Source: Candidatus Nitrosymbiomonas sp. (lineage in GTDB: Bacteria; Sysuimicrobiota; Sysuimicrobiia; Sysuimicrobiales; Humicultoraceae). From it: DNA of 13,233 nt. The notes beneath the pieces were generated by a model. The model worked only from the letters and a program-made list of their open reading frames with translations, did not search any database and was not told where the DNA came from. Where the stretch lies: the NCBI GenBank assembly GCA_020724185.1, contig DYHL01000051.1:1-13233 (forward strand), given 5' to 3'. This document shows positions 6,471 through 13,233 of the stretch, in pieces. The translations under genes were made by a program, and so were the position numbers. Position 1 is the first letter of the stretch; each line of letters opens with the position of its first letter.

Positions 6471-6586
6471 GTGCCTAATCCCTGCCTCGCGCAGGGAGCG
6501 GGGGACCCAGAATGCGGGGCGAACGTCGCGCACGCGCGACGGGGGAAATCTCTCAACCCCAGCCCGTCAGCTAACCTCGTAGGCAT
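6471..6586 (+). ncRNA. Cyclic-di-AMP riboswitch (ydaO/yuaA motif)
   Basis: The leader matches the conserved core of the ydaO-yuaA (c-di-AMP) riboswitch in order. P1 is formed by TGCCTA (6472-6477) with TAGGCA (6580-6585). A CCCTGC/GCAGGG hairpin (6480-6485/6491-6496) follows. Next come the AGCGGGGGACCCA box (6497-6509) and the GGGGCGAA box (6516-6523). A variable GTCGCG/CGCGAC hairpin (6525-6530/6535-6540) precedes the highly conserved CCGTCAGCTAACCTCGTAGG segment (6564-6583). The class binds two c-di-AMP molecules and usually turns expression off when c-di-AMP is high. The gene downstream makes trehalose, an osmoprotectant, so relief of repression under osmotic stress is the expected logic. 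No hairpin plus U-run terminator fits in the 15 nt between the aptamer and the ATG, so control is more likely at translation initiation. Confidence 0.92.
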
Positions 6587-6589
6587 CGA

Positions 6590-6597
6590 GAGAGGGG
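6590..6597 (+). promoter_or_regulatory. otsAB ribosome binding site adjoining the riboswitch
   Basis: GAGAGGGG sits four to five nucleotides before the ATG at 6602 and only about 5 nt after riboswitch helix P1. The six bases GAGAGA at 6588-6593 are perfectly complementary to TCTCTC at 6549-6554 inside the aptamer region, and CTCG 6576-6579 can pair with CGAG 6587-6590. Ligand-dependent masking of this site is therefore plausible, though not shown. Confidence 0.5.
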
Positions 6598-6601
6598 ACC
6601 C

Positions 6602-8881
6602 ATGGTGTCAACAAGCGCCCAGCCACCTCCGGGTCCCGGTACGGTTCGCGACCTCCTGCCAGGACGCTCCCTGGTCGTCGTGACGAACCGCGAACCCTAC
6701 GTCCACAGCACCCTGATTGAACGACCCACCGGGGGTCTCGTGGCCGCATTGGATCCCGTGATGCAAGAGACCGGCGGACTCTGGGTGGCCTGGGGAAGCG
6801 GCGAGGCTGACTTCGATGTGGTAGATGAGCGGGGTTGCGTGCAGGTACCTCCCGAGGCGCCCAGGTACACGCTGCGCCGCCTGCGCCTGAGCAGGCGCGA
6901 GGTGGAACGGTTTTATCACGGCTACGCCAACCAGTCGCTGTGGCCGCTTTTCCACATGGCCATGGACAAAGCGCGGTTCGCACGCCGCTACTGGGCCGCC
7001 TACCAGATGGTGAACCATAGGTTCGCGGAGACGACCTTCGAGATGCTCGGGCAGAATCCCGTGGTGTGGATCCACGACTATCACCTGGCCCTCTGCCCGC
7101 GGTATCTCCGTGAACTCAAGCCCGACCTGTTCATCATGCAGTTCTGGCACATCCCCTGGCCGGCATGGGACGTGTACAGGATGTGCCCGCAGAGCGCCGA
7201 GTTGATCGAGGGGCTGCTCGCCAACGATCTGCTGGGGTTTCACCTCCCTAGACACGTGGCCAACTTCATGGATTGTGCCGCGCACGAACTGGGCGCGGAG
7301 GTTGACCGGCAGCAGGGCTTCATTCGGCACGGAGGCCGCTGCACGCTGGTCCGGGCTTTCCCAATCAGCATTGACGTCGGAGCATGGGGGCGGATCGCAT
7401 CTTCCCGGGATTGCGAGCGGTGGATGGCCAGGCTGCGTCGCCGGCTTCGCCTGGACGACCGGCAGGTCTGCCTGGGGGTTGACCGGCTGGACTACACAAA
7501 GGGAATCCTCGAACGGCTGCGAGCCATCGAGCTCCTGCTCCAGCGGGTGCCTGAGTTGCGCGATCGCTTCGTTTACGTGCAGAAGGCGGCTCCCAGCCGG
7601 ACGCGGATCCTGGCCTACCGGCAGTTACAGCAACAGGTGGAAGCTGAGATCACAAGGATCAACGCGGTCTATGGGACTCCCCACTGGCAGCCCATCGTCT
7701 ACATACCCAGGCCCATCCCTGTCGTTGGCATGGCGGCGCTCTACCGGTTGGCGGACGTGTGCCTGGTTACCTCACTCCAGGACGGAATGAACCTGGTGGG
7801 CAAGGAGTTCGTGGCGTCACAGCAAGACGAGCGCGGCGTGTTGGTCCTCAGCTCGCTCGCCGGGGCGATCGAGGCCTCCCCCTGGTCAATCGCCATCAAC
7901 CCGTACGACACCGAGGGGGTCGCCGAGGCCGTGCGTCAGGCGCTCAGCATGCCCGAGCAGGAGCGACGCCAGCGCATGGTCCAGATGCGCAGCCATCTGG
8001 CGCGGCACGACATCTACCATTGGATGGAGCAGAGCTTCCGCGCCGCTGCGCGTCTGCTCGACACGCAGGAGAGGACGCACTGGGTCTTTGCCGACCTTGA
8101 GCCCATCAGGAACGCCGTTGCCGGGCGCGACCACCTGGCGGTCCTGCTGGATTTCGATGGCACGCTTGCCGAGATCGCCGACCGACCCGACGATGTGCAA
8201 CTGGACCCTCGGCTTCGCGGCCTACTGGAGCGCCTGGGCCACAACCCTCGGGTCCTCGTGGCGGTCATCAGCGGACGGACCCTCGAAGATATCCGGCGGC
8301 GCGTCGGGCTGGAACACATCCTGTACGCAGGCAACCACGGCTTGGAGCTCGCAGGGCCCGGGTGGAGGGTGGCACGCGATGATGCCGTGGAGGCCCGGGG
8401 CCTCGTCGCCGCGTGTTGTGACCGCCTCTCTCTTCGCCTGCGCGACGTTCGTGACGCCCTTGTGGAAAACAAGGGCCTCTCCGCCAGCGTGCACTTCCGC
8501 CTGGTTCCCCGCGGAGAGATCGAAACAGTGCGGCGGATCGTCCTCGAGGAGCTGGGCCGGGTTCCGCCGGGACGCCTTGAGGCCCGGCAAGGGAAGATGG
8601 TCCTCGAGATACTGCCGGTGCTGGACTGGGACAAGGGAAGAGCCGCGCGCTGGCTGCTCGAACACGCCCTGGGTGACGGCTGGGAAGCGCGGTGCACGGT
8701 CGTCTATGCCGGCGACGACAGCACCGACGAAGACGCGTTCGTGGCGCTCGCGGGCACCGGGATCACCGTCCGGGTGACCCAGTATCCGCAGCCGACCGCC
8801 GCGCGATACCTGGTGCGAACCGTCGGCGAGGTAGGCCGGTTGCTGGAAGCGCTCGCGGGCTGGATGCCCGCCTCTACCTAG
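6602..8881 (+). CDS. otsAB: Fused trehalose-6-phosphate synthase / trehalose-6-phosphate phosphatase
   Basis: This 759-residue protein would carry out both OtsA and OtsB steps: UDP-glucose plus glucose-6-phosphate to trehalose-6-phosphate, then to trehalose. The N-terminal GT20 (GT-B fold) domain spans about 22-490. It has the GLVAALDPV loop (45-53), WIHDYHL (156-162, Asp159), HIPWP (183-187), GVDRLDYTKG (292-301) with Arg295 and Lys300 as nucleotide-sugar phosphate contacts, and DGMNLVGKEF (394-403) with Asp394 and Glu402. The C-terminal HAD phosphatase spans about 510-752: motif I DFDGT (517-521, nucleophile Asp517), SGR (557-559), ENKGLSASVHFR, Lys678 in DWDKG, and motif IV GDDSTDED (704-711). 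Both active sites look intact. The N-terminal box reads TNREPY where OtsA usually has SNRLP, so the acceptor is likely but not certainly glucose-6-phosphate; a glucosylglycerol-phosphate-type enzyme is the alternative. A c-di-AMP riboswitch precedes it. Its stop overlaps the convergent gene by 8 bp. Confidence 0.92.
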   Translation: MVSTSAQPPPGPGTVRDLLPGRSLVVVTNREPYVHSTLIERPTGGLVAALDPVMQETGGLWVAWGSGEADFDVVDERGCVQVPPEAPRYTLRRLRLSRREVERFYHGYANQSLWPLFHMAMDKARFARRYWAAYQMVNHRFAETTFEMLGQNPVVWIHDYHLALCPRYLRELKPDLFIMQFWHIPWPAWDVYRMCPQSAELIEGLLANDLLGFHLPRHVANFMDCAAHELGAEVDRQQGFIRHGGRCTLVRAFPISIDVGAWGRIASSRDCERWMARLRRRLRLDDRQVCLGVDRLDYTKGILERLRAIELLLQRVPELRDRFVYVQKAAPSRTRILAYRQLQQQVEAEITRINAVYGTPHWQPIVYIPRPIPVVGMAALYRLADVCLVTSLQDGMNLVGKEFVASQQDERGVLVLSSLAGAIEASPWSIAINPYDTEGVAEAVRQALSMPEQERRQRMVQMRSHLARHDIYHWMEQSFRAAARLLDTQERTHWVFADLEPIRNAVAGRDHLAVLLDFDGTLAEIADRPDDVQLDPRLRGLLERLGHNPRVLVAVISGRTLEDIRRRVGLEHILYAGNHGLELAGPGWRVARDDAVEARGLVAACCDRLSLRLRDVRDALVENKGLSASVHFRLVPRGEIETVRRIVLEELGRVPPGRLEARQGKMVLEILPVLDWDKGRAARWLLEHALGDGWEARCTVVYAGDDSTDEDAFVALAGTGITVRVTQYPQPTAARYLVRTVGEVGRLLEALAGWMPAST

Positions 8882-10769
8882 CCACCGTCACCGCGATCCC
8901 CAGGTGGTCTGATGCCTGCCCGGGCAGCACCCTGAATTCGCGGGCCGCGAGGTCCGGCGAAACCCAGACATAGTCAATCCGCTCGTATGGCCTGTCCGAT
9001 CTGTAGGTAAACCCGTCGCCCTGCCCGGCAAGCGCGAAGGCGTCGCGCAGGCCTGCGTGGCGAATGACCGCGATCTCCCTGGCATCTGGAAGCGCGTTCA
9101 GGTCGCCCATCAGCACCGTCCGGCCCCGCCTGTTCCACAGGGAAACGGCTGCCGCGGCCTGGGGTTCGCGGATCTGCCCCTGGCCTTCCACGTGGTGGAA
9201 GTGCGTGGCGATCACCAGCATTCGCTCCCCGCCGCCCAGGTCCACTTCTGCCCACATCACCGCCCTGCGCATGGGTGCGCCGCCGCGCGGCAGCTCGGCG
9301 TTGCCCGACGCCAGGATGGGCCGCCGCGAGAGAATCGCGTTGCCCCAGATCGCGTCGGCGGCCGGCCCCCAGACATAGGGCATCTTCAGCCGGCGCGAGA
9401 GCCACGTCAGCATCTCGGTCGAGCCGTTGACAACCCAACCGCGGGAGACCTCCTGGAGCGCGACGATCTCGGCGCCCGCCTCCTCGATTGCCCGGGCAAG
9501 CGCCTCGAGATCCTGCGCGCCCGAGATCCCATAGCCCTGGTGCAGGTTGTAGGACATCACGCGGACCGGCCAGCCAGATGCGGCCTGTGCCTGCGGCGGC
9601 CTGCTGCCTGCCCACATCACCAGGGGGACCAGCAGCAAAACCAGGAACGCAAAGCCGGGCGCGCGCCGCGGCACCGGGACTGCGCCGATGGCCAGCGCAG
9701 GGCCCAGCGCTGCCACTGCCGCAACCGCTGCCAGGATGGGCGGCAGGAGCCGATTGTCGAACGGCAACTTGAGATCGTAGCCGACATAGTAGAGGAACGC
9801 GGGCACCACGAACAGGAACATCCCCAGCCCCCAGCCGACCGCGGTGCGGGCCAGGCCGCCCCGCAGGGCGCGCCGGCCCTGCGCGCCTATGATCGCAGCG
9901 GTCATCACTGCTGCGGCGACGCTGCCGGCCGCCAGGCCCAGGGCCGAGCCGGCGCCGGTGCCGTGCGCCAGGGACGCCGCGGGAATCAGCACCACCGCGG
10001 CAAGAAGGGCCAGCGCCCAGCGGCGCACGCCTGCCGCCGCGCCGACCGCGATCACATCCACCGCCAGGATGAACAGCAGAGCCCGGGGGAGCGGCCAGCC
10101 TGTGACCGCCGTCAGCCGCGCCACGTTCTGGAACAGGAGCACGTGGAGCAACAGGATGGGCCCCAGGCCGACGAGCGTCCACGCCGTGCCCAACGGGGCA
10201 TCGGTGCGCGCCGGGTTCACGTCCGCGCGCCGGAAGCCGCTCAGCAGCGCCAGGTAGACCAGGACGAGCGCAACGATCACCACCCCTGCCGCCGCGGTTC
10301 GCTGCCAAATTGGGTCCCACGTCCAGAAGGCGCCGGCGATTGCCACGTCCAGCGCCAGCCCGAACAGCATCCCCTGGGTCAGGCGGACGCTGCCTTCGGG
10401 CGTGCTACCCCGCGCGAAGGCGAGCAGGCCCGGGACGACCCAGAGGAACGCGGCCGTCCCCAGGGCAGAGAGCCAGAGCGCGCGGCCGGGGTCTGAGAAC
10501 TGCGAGAGCAGCCGCGTCAGGGCGAGCACCGTCGCGGCGAGCCGCACAGCGCCGGCCGGACCAAACAGGCGCAGTGGCACCGCGGCCAGCCAGGCGATCA
10601 GGAAGACGCCTATGGCCAGTAGGCCCATGTCAACCGAGCTGACCCCGGGGCGCGTACCGTAGACGTAGAGGATCAGCGGGAAGAATGCCCTGAACGTCTG
10701 CAGGCCCAGCGTCACCGTAAGGGCGGCAAAGAGCGCGTTGAAGCGTGATGAATCCGGCAAGCGGCTCAT
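8874..10769 (-). CDS. Polytopic membrane protein with C-terminal endonuclease/exonuclease/phosphatase domain
   Basis: This 631-residue protein has two parts. Residues about 8-395 are a run of a dozen or so hydrophobic, Ala/Leu/Val-rich membrane segments. Residues 402-631 form an EEP-superfamily domain (DNase I / sphingomyelinase / inositol-phosphatase fold) with the full catalytic set: Asn408 (SYNLHQG), Glu440 (ALQEV), His523 (ATHFHH), Asp556/Asn558 (GDLNA), Asp599 (RIDYVWVSPD) and Asp621-His622 (SDH). The architecture recalls Cwh43-like proteins, in which a membrane part carries an EEP domain acting on lipids, so a phosphodiesterase acting at the membrane surface is plausible; substrate and side of the membrane are unknown. 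The start is ATG 10767-10769, with AGGAGGA just upstream. The open frame continues 62 codons further, but that part lies inside the cobalamin adenosyltransferase gene and is low-complexity. It begins 19 bp after that gene, so is probably co-transcribed. Confidence 0.85.
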   Translation of the reverse strand: MSRLPDSSRFNALFAALTVTLGLQTFRAFFPLILYVYGTRPGVSSVDMGLLAIGVFLIAWLAAVPLRLFGPAGAVRLAATVLALTRLLSQFSDPGRALWLSALGTAAFLWVVPGLLAFARGSTPEGSVRLTQGMLFGLALDVAIAGAFWTWDPIWQRTAAAGVVIVALVLVYLALLSGFRRADVNPARTDAPLGTAWTLVGLGPILLLHVLLFQNVARLTAVTGWPLPRALLFILAVDVIAVGAAAGVRRWALALLAAVVLIPAASLAHGTGAGSALGLAAGSVAAAVMTAAIIGAQGRRALRGGLARTAVGWGLGMFLFVVPAFLYYVGYDLKLPFDNRLLPPILAAVAAVAALGPALAIGAVPVPRRAPGFAFLVLLLVPLVMWAGSRPPQAQAASGWPVRVMSYNLHQGYGISGAQDLEALARAIEEAGAEIVALQEVSRGWVVNGSTEMLTWLSRRLKMPYVWGPAADAIWGNAILSRRPILASGNAELPRGGAPMRRAVMWAEVDLGGGERMLVIATHFHHVEGQGQIREPQAAAAVSLWNRRGRTVLMGDLNALPDAREIAVIRHAGLRDAFALAGQGDGFTYRSDRPYERIDYVWVSPDLAAREFRVLPGQASDHLGIAVTVAR

Positions 10770-10788
10770 GGCTCCTCCTGATCCGTAT

Positions 10789-11337
10789 CTAAGGTGAGCG
10801 GGGCCTGCCCTCCCAGGGCAAATCAGGCACCCCGCGGCGGTGGTTGAGCAGCCGGGCCAGCACGAACAGGCAGTCGGAAAGCCGGTTGAGGTAGCGCAGG
10901 ATCTCGGGGTTGATCTCGACAGACCGCGCCAGCGCCACCGCGCGTCGCTCCGCACGGCGGACCAGCGCGCGGGCCAGGTGGCAAATTGCCGCCGGCGGGC
11001 TGCCCCCGGGTAGGATGAACGCGTGCTGGGGCGGCAGCTCGGCTTCCCAATCGTCTATCAGGCGCTCTAGGGCTTCGACGGCGCCGGCGCCCAGAACGGG
11101 CACGCCTCCGGCGTCAGGGGTGGCCAGTTCGGATCCTATCTCGAACAGGGTGCGCTGGACCTCCTGGATCACCGCGGTCAGGCCTGGGTCCAGGTGCACG
11201 GCAAACAGCCCCAGCGCGCTGCTGGCCTCGTCGAGCGCGCCGTACGCCTCGACCCGGAGGTCGTCTTTGGGCACGCGGCCTCCTCCGATCAGGCCTGTCT
11301 CCCCGCGGTCACCCGTCTTTGTGTAGATCCTCGTCAT
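10789..11337 (-). CDS. ATP:cob(I)alamin adenosyltransferase, PduO/MMAB type
   Basis: This 182-residue protein would transfer the adenosyl group of ATP to cob(I)alamin, making adenosylcobalamin for B12-dependent mutases and ribonucleotide reductase. Family signatures are continuous: the ATP-binding N-terminal TKTGDRGETGL (6-16), RVEAYGALDEASSALG (28-43), FILPGG (107-112), HLARALVRRAER (120-131) and YLNRLSDCLFVLAR (149-162). It forms a helical-bundle trimer in known members. Length is normal. The ATG at 11335-11337 has only a weak Shine-Dalgarno (GTGACGG) and lies 29 bp inside the end of the upstream peptidase gene, so translation is probably coupled to it. No other cobalamin or B12-dependent genes are visible here. 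The symbols pduO, cobO and mmaB are all used for this family, so none is assigned. Confidence 0.93.
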   Translation of the reverse strand: MTRIYTKTGDRGETGLIGGGRVPKDDLRVEAYGALDEASSALGLFAVHLDPGLTAVIQEVQRTLFEIGSELATPDAGGVPVLGAGAVEALERLIDDWEAELPPQHAFILPGGSPPAAICHLARALVRRAERRAVALARSVEINPEILRYLNRLSDCLFVLARLLNHRRGVPDLPWEGRPRSP

Positions 11338-13233
11338 GGGCCGTCACCGGTATGTGCTTCGTAAACCAGTCCGAGATCAGCCGCAGACGCTCGATCCGGT
11401 GCTGCGGCTGGCCGTTGCGCGAGAGGTCGTGGCTCTCATTTGGAAAGCGCGCGAAGACAACCTCGCGACCCAGCTTCTTGAGCGCCGCGAAGAGCTGCTC
11501 GCCCTCTCCGATGGGACAGCGCAGGTCGTTCTCGCTGTGCAGGATCAGCAGCGGCGTGGTGATGTTCTTCACGTAGGCCAGCGGGGACCGCTCCCAATAG
11601 AACAGGGGACTGTCCCAGGGTTCTCCGGGGAACTCCCAGTAGCCCTTGAAGTACGCCAGGTCGCTCATCCCCCACTGGCTCAGGCAGTTGGAGATGGACC
11701 GCATCGTCACCGCTGCCTTGAACCGGTTGGTGTGCCCGATGACCCAGTTGGTCATGTAACCGCCGTAGGAGCCGCCCTGCACGCCCAGGCGGTCAGGATC
11801 CATGTAGGGGAACCGCGCCAGAGCGGCGTCGAGCCCGGCCATGATGTCGGCGTAGTCCTCACCACCCCAGTCATGCTTTGTCGCGGAGGTGAAGACCTGT
11901 CCGTAGCCCTGGCTGCCGCGCGGGTTGGTCAGGATCACCGCGTACCCGAGCGCGGCCAGCATCTGGAACTCGTGGAAGAACGCCTCGCCGTAGGCCCCGT
12001 GCGGCCCACCGTGGATGGTCAGGATCGCGGGATACCGGCGGTCGGGCTCAAGGTCCGCGGGAGGGAACACCCATCCCTCGATCGTCCAGTCGTCGGAGCC
12101 CCGGTACGCGAACCGCTCGGGCCGGCTGAGCGCCACCTGATCGAGCAGTGCCTTGTTGGCCTCGGTCAACCGCCTTTCTCGGGACGCGGGAATCTCCGGC
12201 CGCCCCTCGGCCAGACCTTCCACCTCTGCCACCCAGATGTCCCCGGGTGCGGCCGGGTCGGAGATAGCCAGCGCGACGCGCCGGCAGGAGGCATCGTAGG
12301 ATTCGCCGTAGATCTCGCGGCTCCCCGTGGTCATCAGTCCCACGGCGCCTGTGGCGACCTCGACCGCGGCCAGTTGGGTGGTCCCGCCCTCTGCCACCAT
12401 GACAAAGATGAACCGGCCGTCGGGCGACCAAACCGGCTGCCCTGCGTGGGGGTGCGCCCGCATGTCGGTGATGATGTGGTGGGCCAGCGTGCGATCGAAG
12501 TGCCGGGTCAGGCAGCGGGGCTCGTCGCTGCCATCGGCGGCTACTACCCAGAGCATCGTGTTCGAGGCGCCCATGCACGCGTTCTCATGCCCCAGGTACG
12601 CAATCGTGGTGCCGTCGGGCGACCAGGCCGGCATGAGGACAGGCCCAACGCCGCGGGTCAGTCGCTGCGTCTCACCGGTGGAGAGCGCGATCGTCCAGAC
12701 GTCAGCGATGTTGGTGTAGTCGGCGTCCTCGGACCGGTTGGCAACGAACGCGAGCCGCGTCCCATCAGGGCCCCATGCCGGTTCACGGTGGTCGAACTCG
12801 CCGTCGGTCACCTGCCTGGCCGGTCCGCCACCAGAGGGCACGGCGAAGAGGTGCTTGTACCGATTGTCCCAGAAGCCCTCGCCATCGGCCTTGTGCTTCA
12901 TGCGTGAGATCACCTTGACGTCGCTGGCAGGCTTCTCCTTCACAGGCGGCTTGCCGGTGAACGCGATCTGCGTGCCGTCAGGGGACCAGACGGCCTCGGA
13001 GGGGCCGTGATCCTCCTGGGTGATGCGGACGGCCTCTCCGCCCGCAAGTGGGATCACCCACAGGTGCTTCGGCCGCGTCGCGCCGGGCTTGGGCGCAGGC
13101 CCCCGGTCGGAGACGAATAGCAACCGCTCCCCATCCGGCGACCAGACCGGCTGGCGATCACGGTGCTCGCCAGATGTGAACTGGCGTGGTGGCGCGCCTC
13201 CGGCCTCGACCAGATGCAGGTGCGCGTGGTATT
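11309..13233 (-). CDS. S9-family prolyl oligopeptidase-like serine peptidase (5' end beyond window)
   Basis: The visible 640 residues form an acylaminoacyl-peptidase / dipeptidyl-peptidase IV-like protein. The N-terminal half is a beta-propeller of PD40/TolB-like blades with repeated (V/A)WSPDG cores, at least five: QPVWSPDGERL, EAVWSPDGTQI, EPAWGPDGTRL, MPAWSPDGTTI and QPVWSPDGRFI. The C-terminal half is an alpha/beta hydrolase (from about LTIHGGPHGAYGE) with Ser in GGSYGGY (codon 11768-11770), Asp in SENDLRCP (11525-11527) and His in NESHDLS (11429-11431). It probably cleaves short peptides, likely in the cytoplasm, since no signal peptide can be seen. The frame stays open to the right edge without a stop, and the residues before the first apparent start (a TTG at 13121-13123) form part of a perfect propeller blade. 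The true start is therefore outside the window, and only a few tens of residues are likely missing. It overlaps the adenosyltransferase start by 29 bp. Confidence 0.95.
   Translation of the reverse strand, partial: YHAHLHLVEAGGAPPRQFTSGEHRDRQPVWSPDGERLLFVSDRGPAPKPGATRPKHLWVIPLAGGEAVRITQEDHGPSEAVWSPDGTQIAFTGKPPVKEKPASDVKVISRMKHKADGEGFWDNRYKHLFAVPSGGGPARQVTDGEFDHREPAWGPDGTRLAFVANRSEDADYTNIADVWTIALSTGETQRLTRGVGPVLMPAWSPDGTTIAYLGHENACMGASNTMLWVVAADGSDEPRCLTRHFDRTLAHHIITDMRAHPHAGQPVWSPDGRFIFVMVAEGGTTQLAAVEVATGAVGLMTTGSREIYGESYDASCRRVALAISDPAAPGDIWVAEVEGLAEGRPEIPASRERRLTEANKALLDQVALSRPERFAYRGSDDWTIEGWVFPPADLEPDRRYPAILTIHGGPHGAYGEAFFHEFQMLAALGYAVILTNPRGSQGYGQVFTSATKHDWGGEDYADIMAGLDAALARFPYMDPDRLGVQGGSYGGYMTNWVIGHTNRFKAAVTMRSISNCLSQWGMSDLAYFKGYWEFPGEPWDSPLFYWERSPLAYVKNITTPLLILHSENDLRCPIGEGEQLFAALKKLGREVVFARFPNESHDLSRNGQPQHRIERLRLISDWFTKHIPVTAHDEDLHKDG

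Noticed and set aside
9057..10496. 479-codon plus-strand frame opposite the EEP membrane gene
   Set aside because: Arg/Gln/Pro/Ala-rich low-complexity translation; it is the complement of membrane-segment codons.
10770..10955. 62-residue N-terminal extension of the EEP protein
   Set aside because: It lies inside the adenosyltransferase gene, reads as Arg/Ser/Cys-rich nonsense, and the ATG at 10769 has a strong AGGAGGA site.
11336..12907. 523-codon plus-strand frame opposite the S9 peptidase
   Set aside because: The opposite strand has an intact catalytic triad and propeller repeats; this frame has no domain signal.

Overview
This is a GC-rich (roughly two-thirds G+C), densely coded bacterial segment with GTG and TTG as well as ATG starts, purine-rich ribosome binding sites, and many spurious antisense frames typical of high-GC DNA. 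No rRNA, tRNA, IS element or CRISPR array was found. Gene content, codon use and a cyclic-di-AMP riboswitch suggest a high-GC bacterium that uses c-di-AMP, such as a Bacillota-, Armatimonadota- or Chloroflexota-like lineage. Lineage cannot be fixed from the sequence alone.

Left block (56-3386, minus strand): a defence-type cassette read from right to left. It holds a type I restriction-modification methyltransferase subunit (HsdM), then an XRE/ImmA-IrrE regulator-protease, then a PIN-domain nuclease whose start overlaps the regulator by 29 bp. No specificity (HsdS) or restriction (HsdR) gene is visible. They may lie beyond base 1, which would place the regulator/PIN pair inside an R-M operon. 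The regulator has its own promoter, bracketed by a 9-bp inverted repeat that looks like an autoregulatory operator.

Centre block (3603-8881, plus strand): phosphoheptose isomerase (gmhA), DNA-3-methyladenine glycosylase I (tag), trehalose synthase (treS), then a fused trehalose-6-phosphate synthase/phosphatase (otsA-otsB). The first three are tightly packed and probably one operon. The fusion gene has its own leader of about 150 nt containing a clear c-di-AMP (ydaO/yuaA) riboswitch that ends just before the ribosome binding site. Trehalose made by OtsAB (from UDP-glucose and glucose-6-phosphate) and interconverted with maltose by TreS would act as an osmoprotectant, and c-di-AMP is an osmolyte/potassium signal, so the regulation fits the product.

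Right block (8874-13233, minus strand): an S9-family prolyl oligopeptidase-like peptidase that runs off the right edge, an ATP:cob(I)alamin adenosyltransferase (PduO type) overlapping it by 29 bp, and a large polytopic membrane protein with a C-terminal endonuclease/exonuclease/phosphatase domain. These are tightly spaced and probably co-transcribed. The last gene converges on otsAB with 3' ends overlapping by 8 bp and no terminator between them.

The observations most worth following are the riboswitch-controlled trehalose gene with its very short expression platform, the promoter-in-operator of the XRE/ImmA-PIN pair, and the hsdM-regulator-PIN arrangement.
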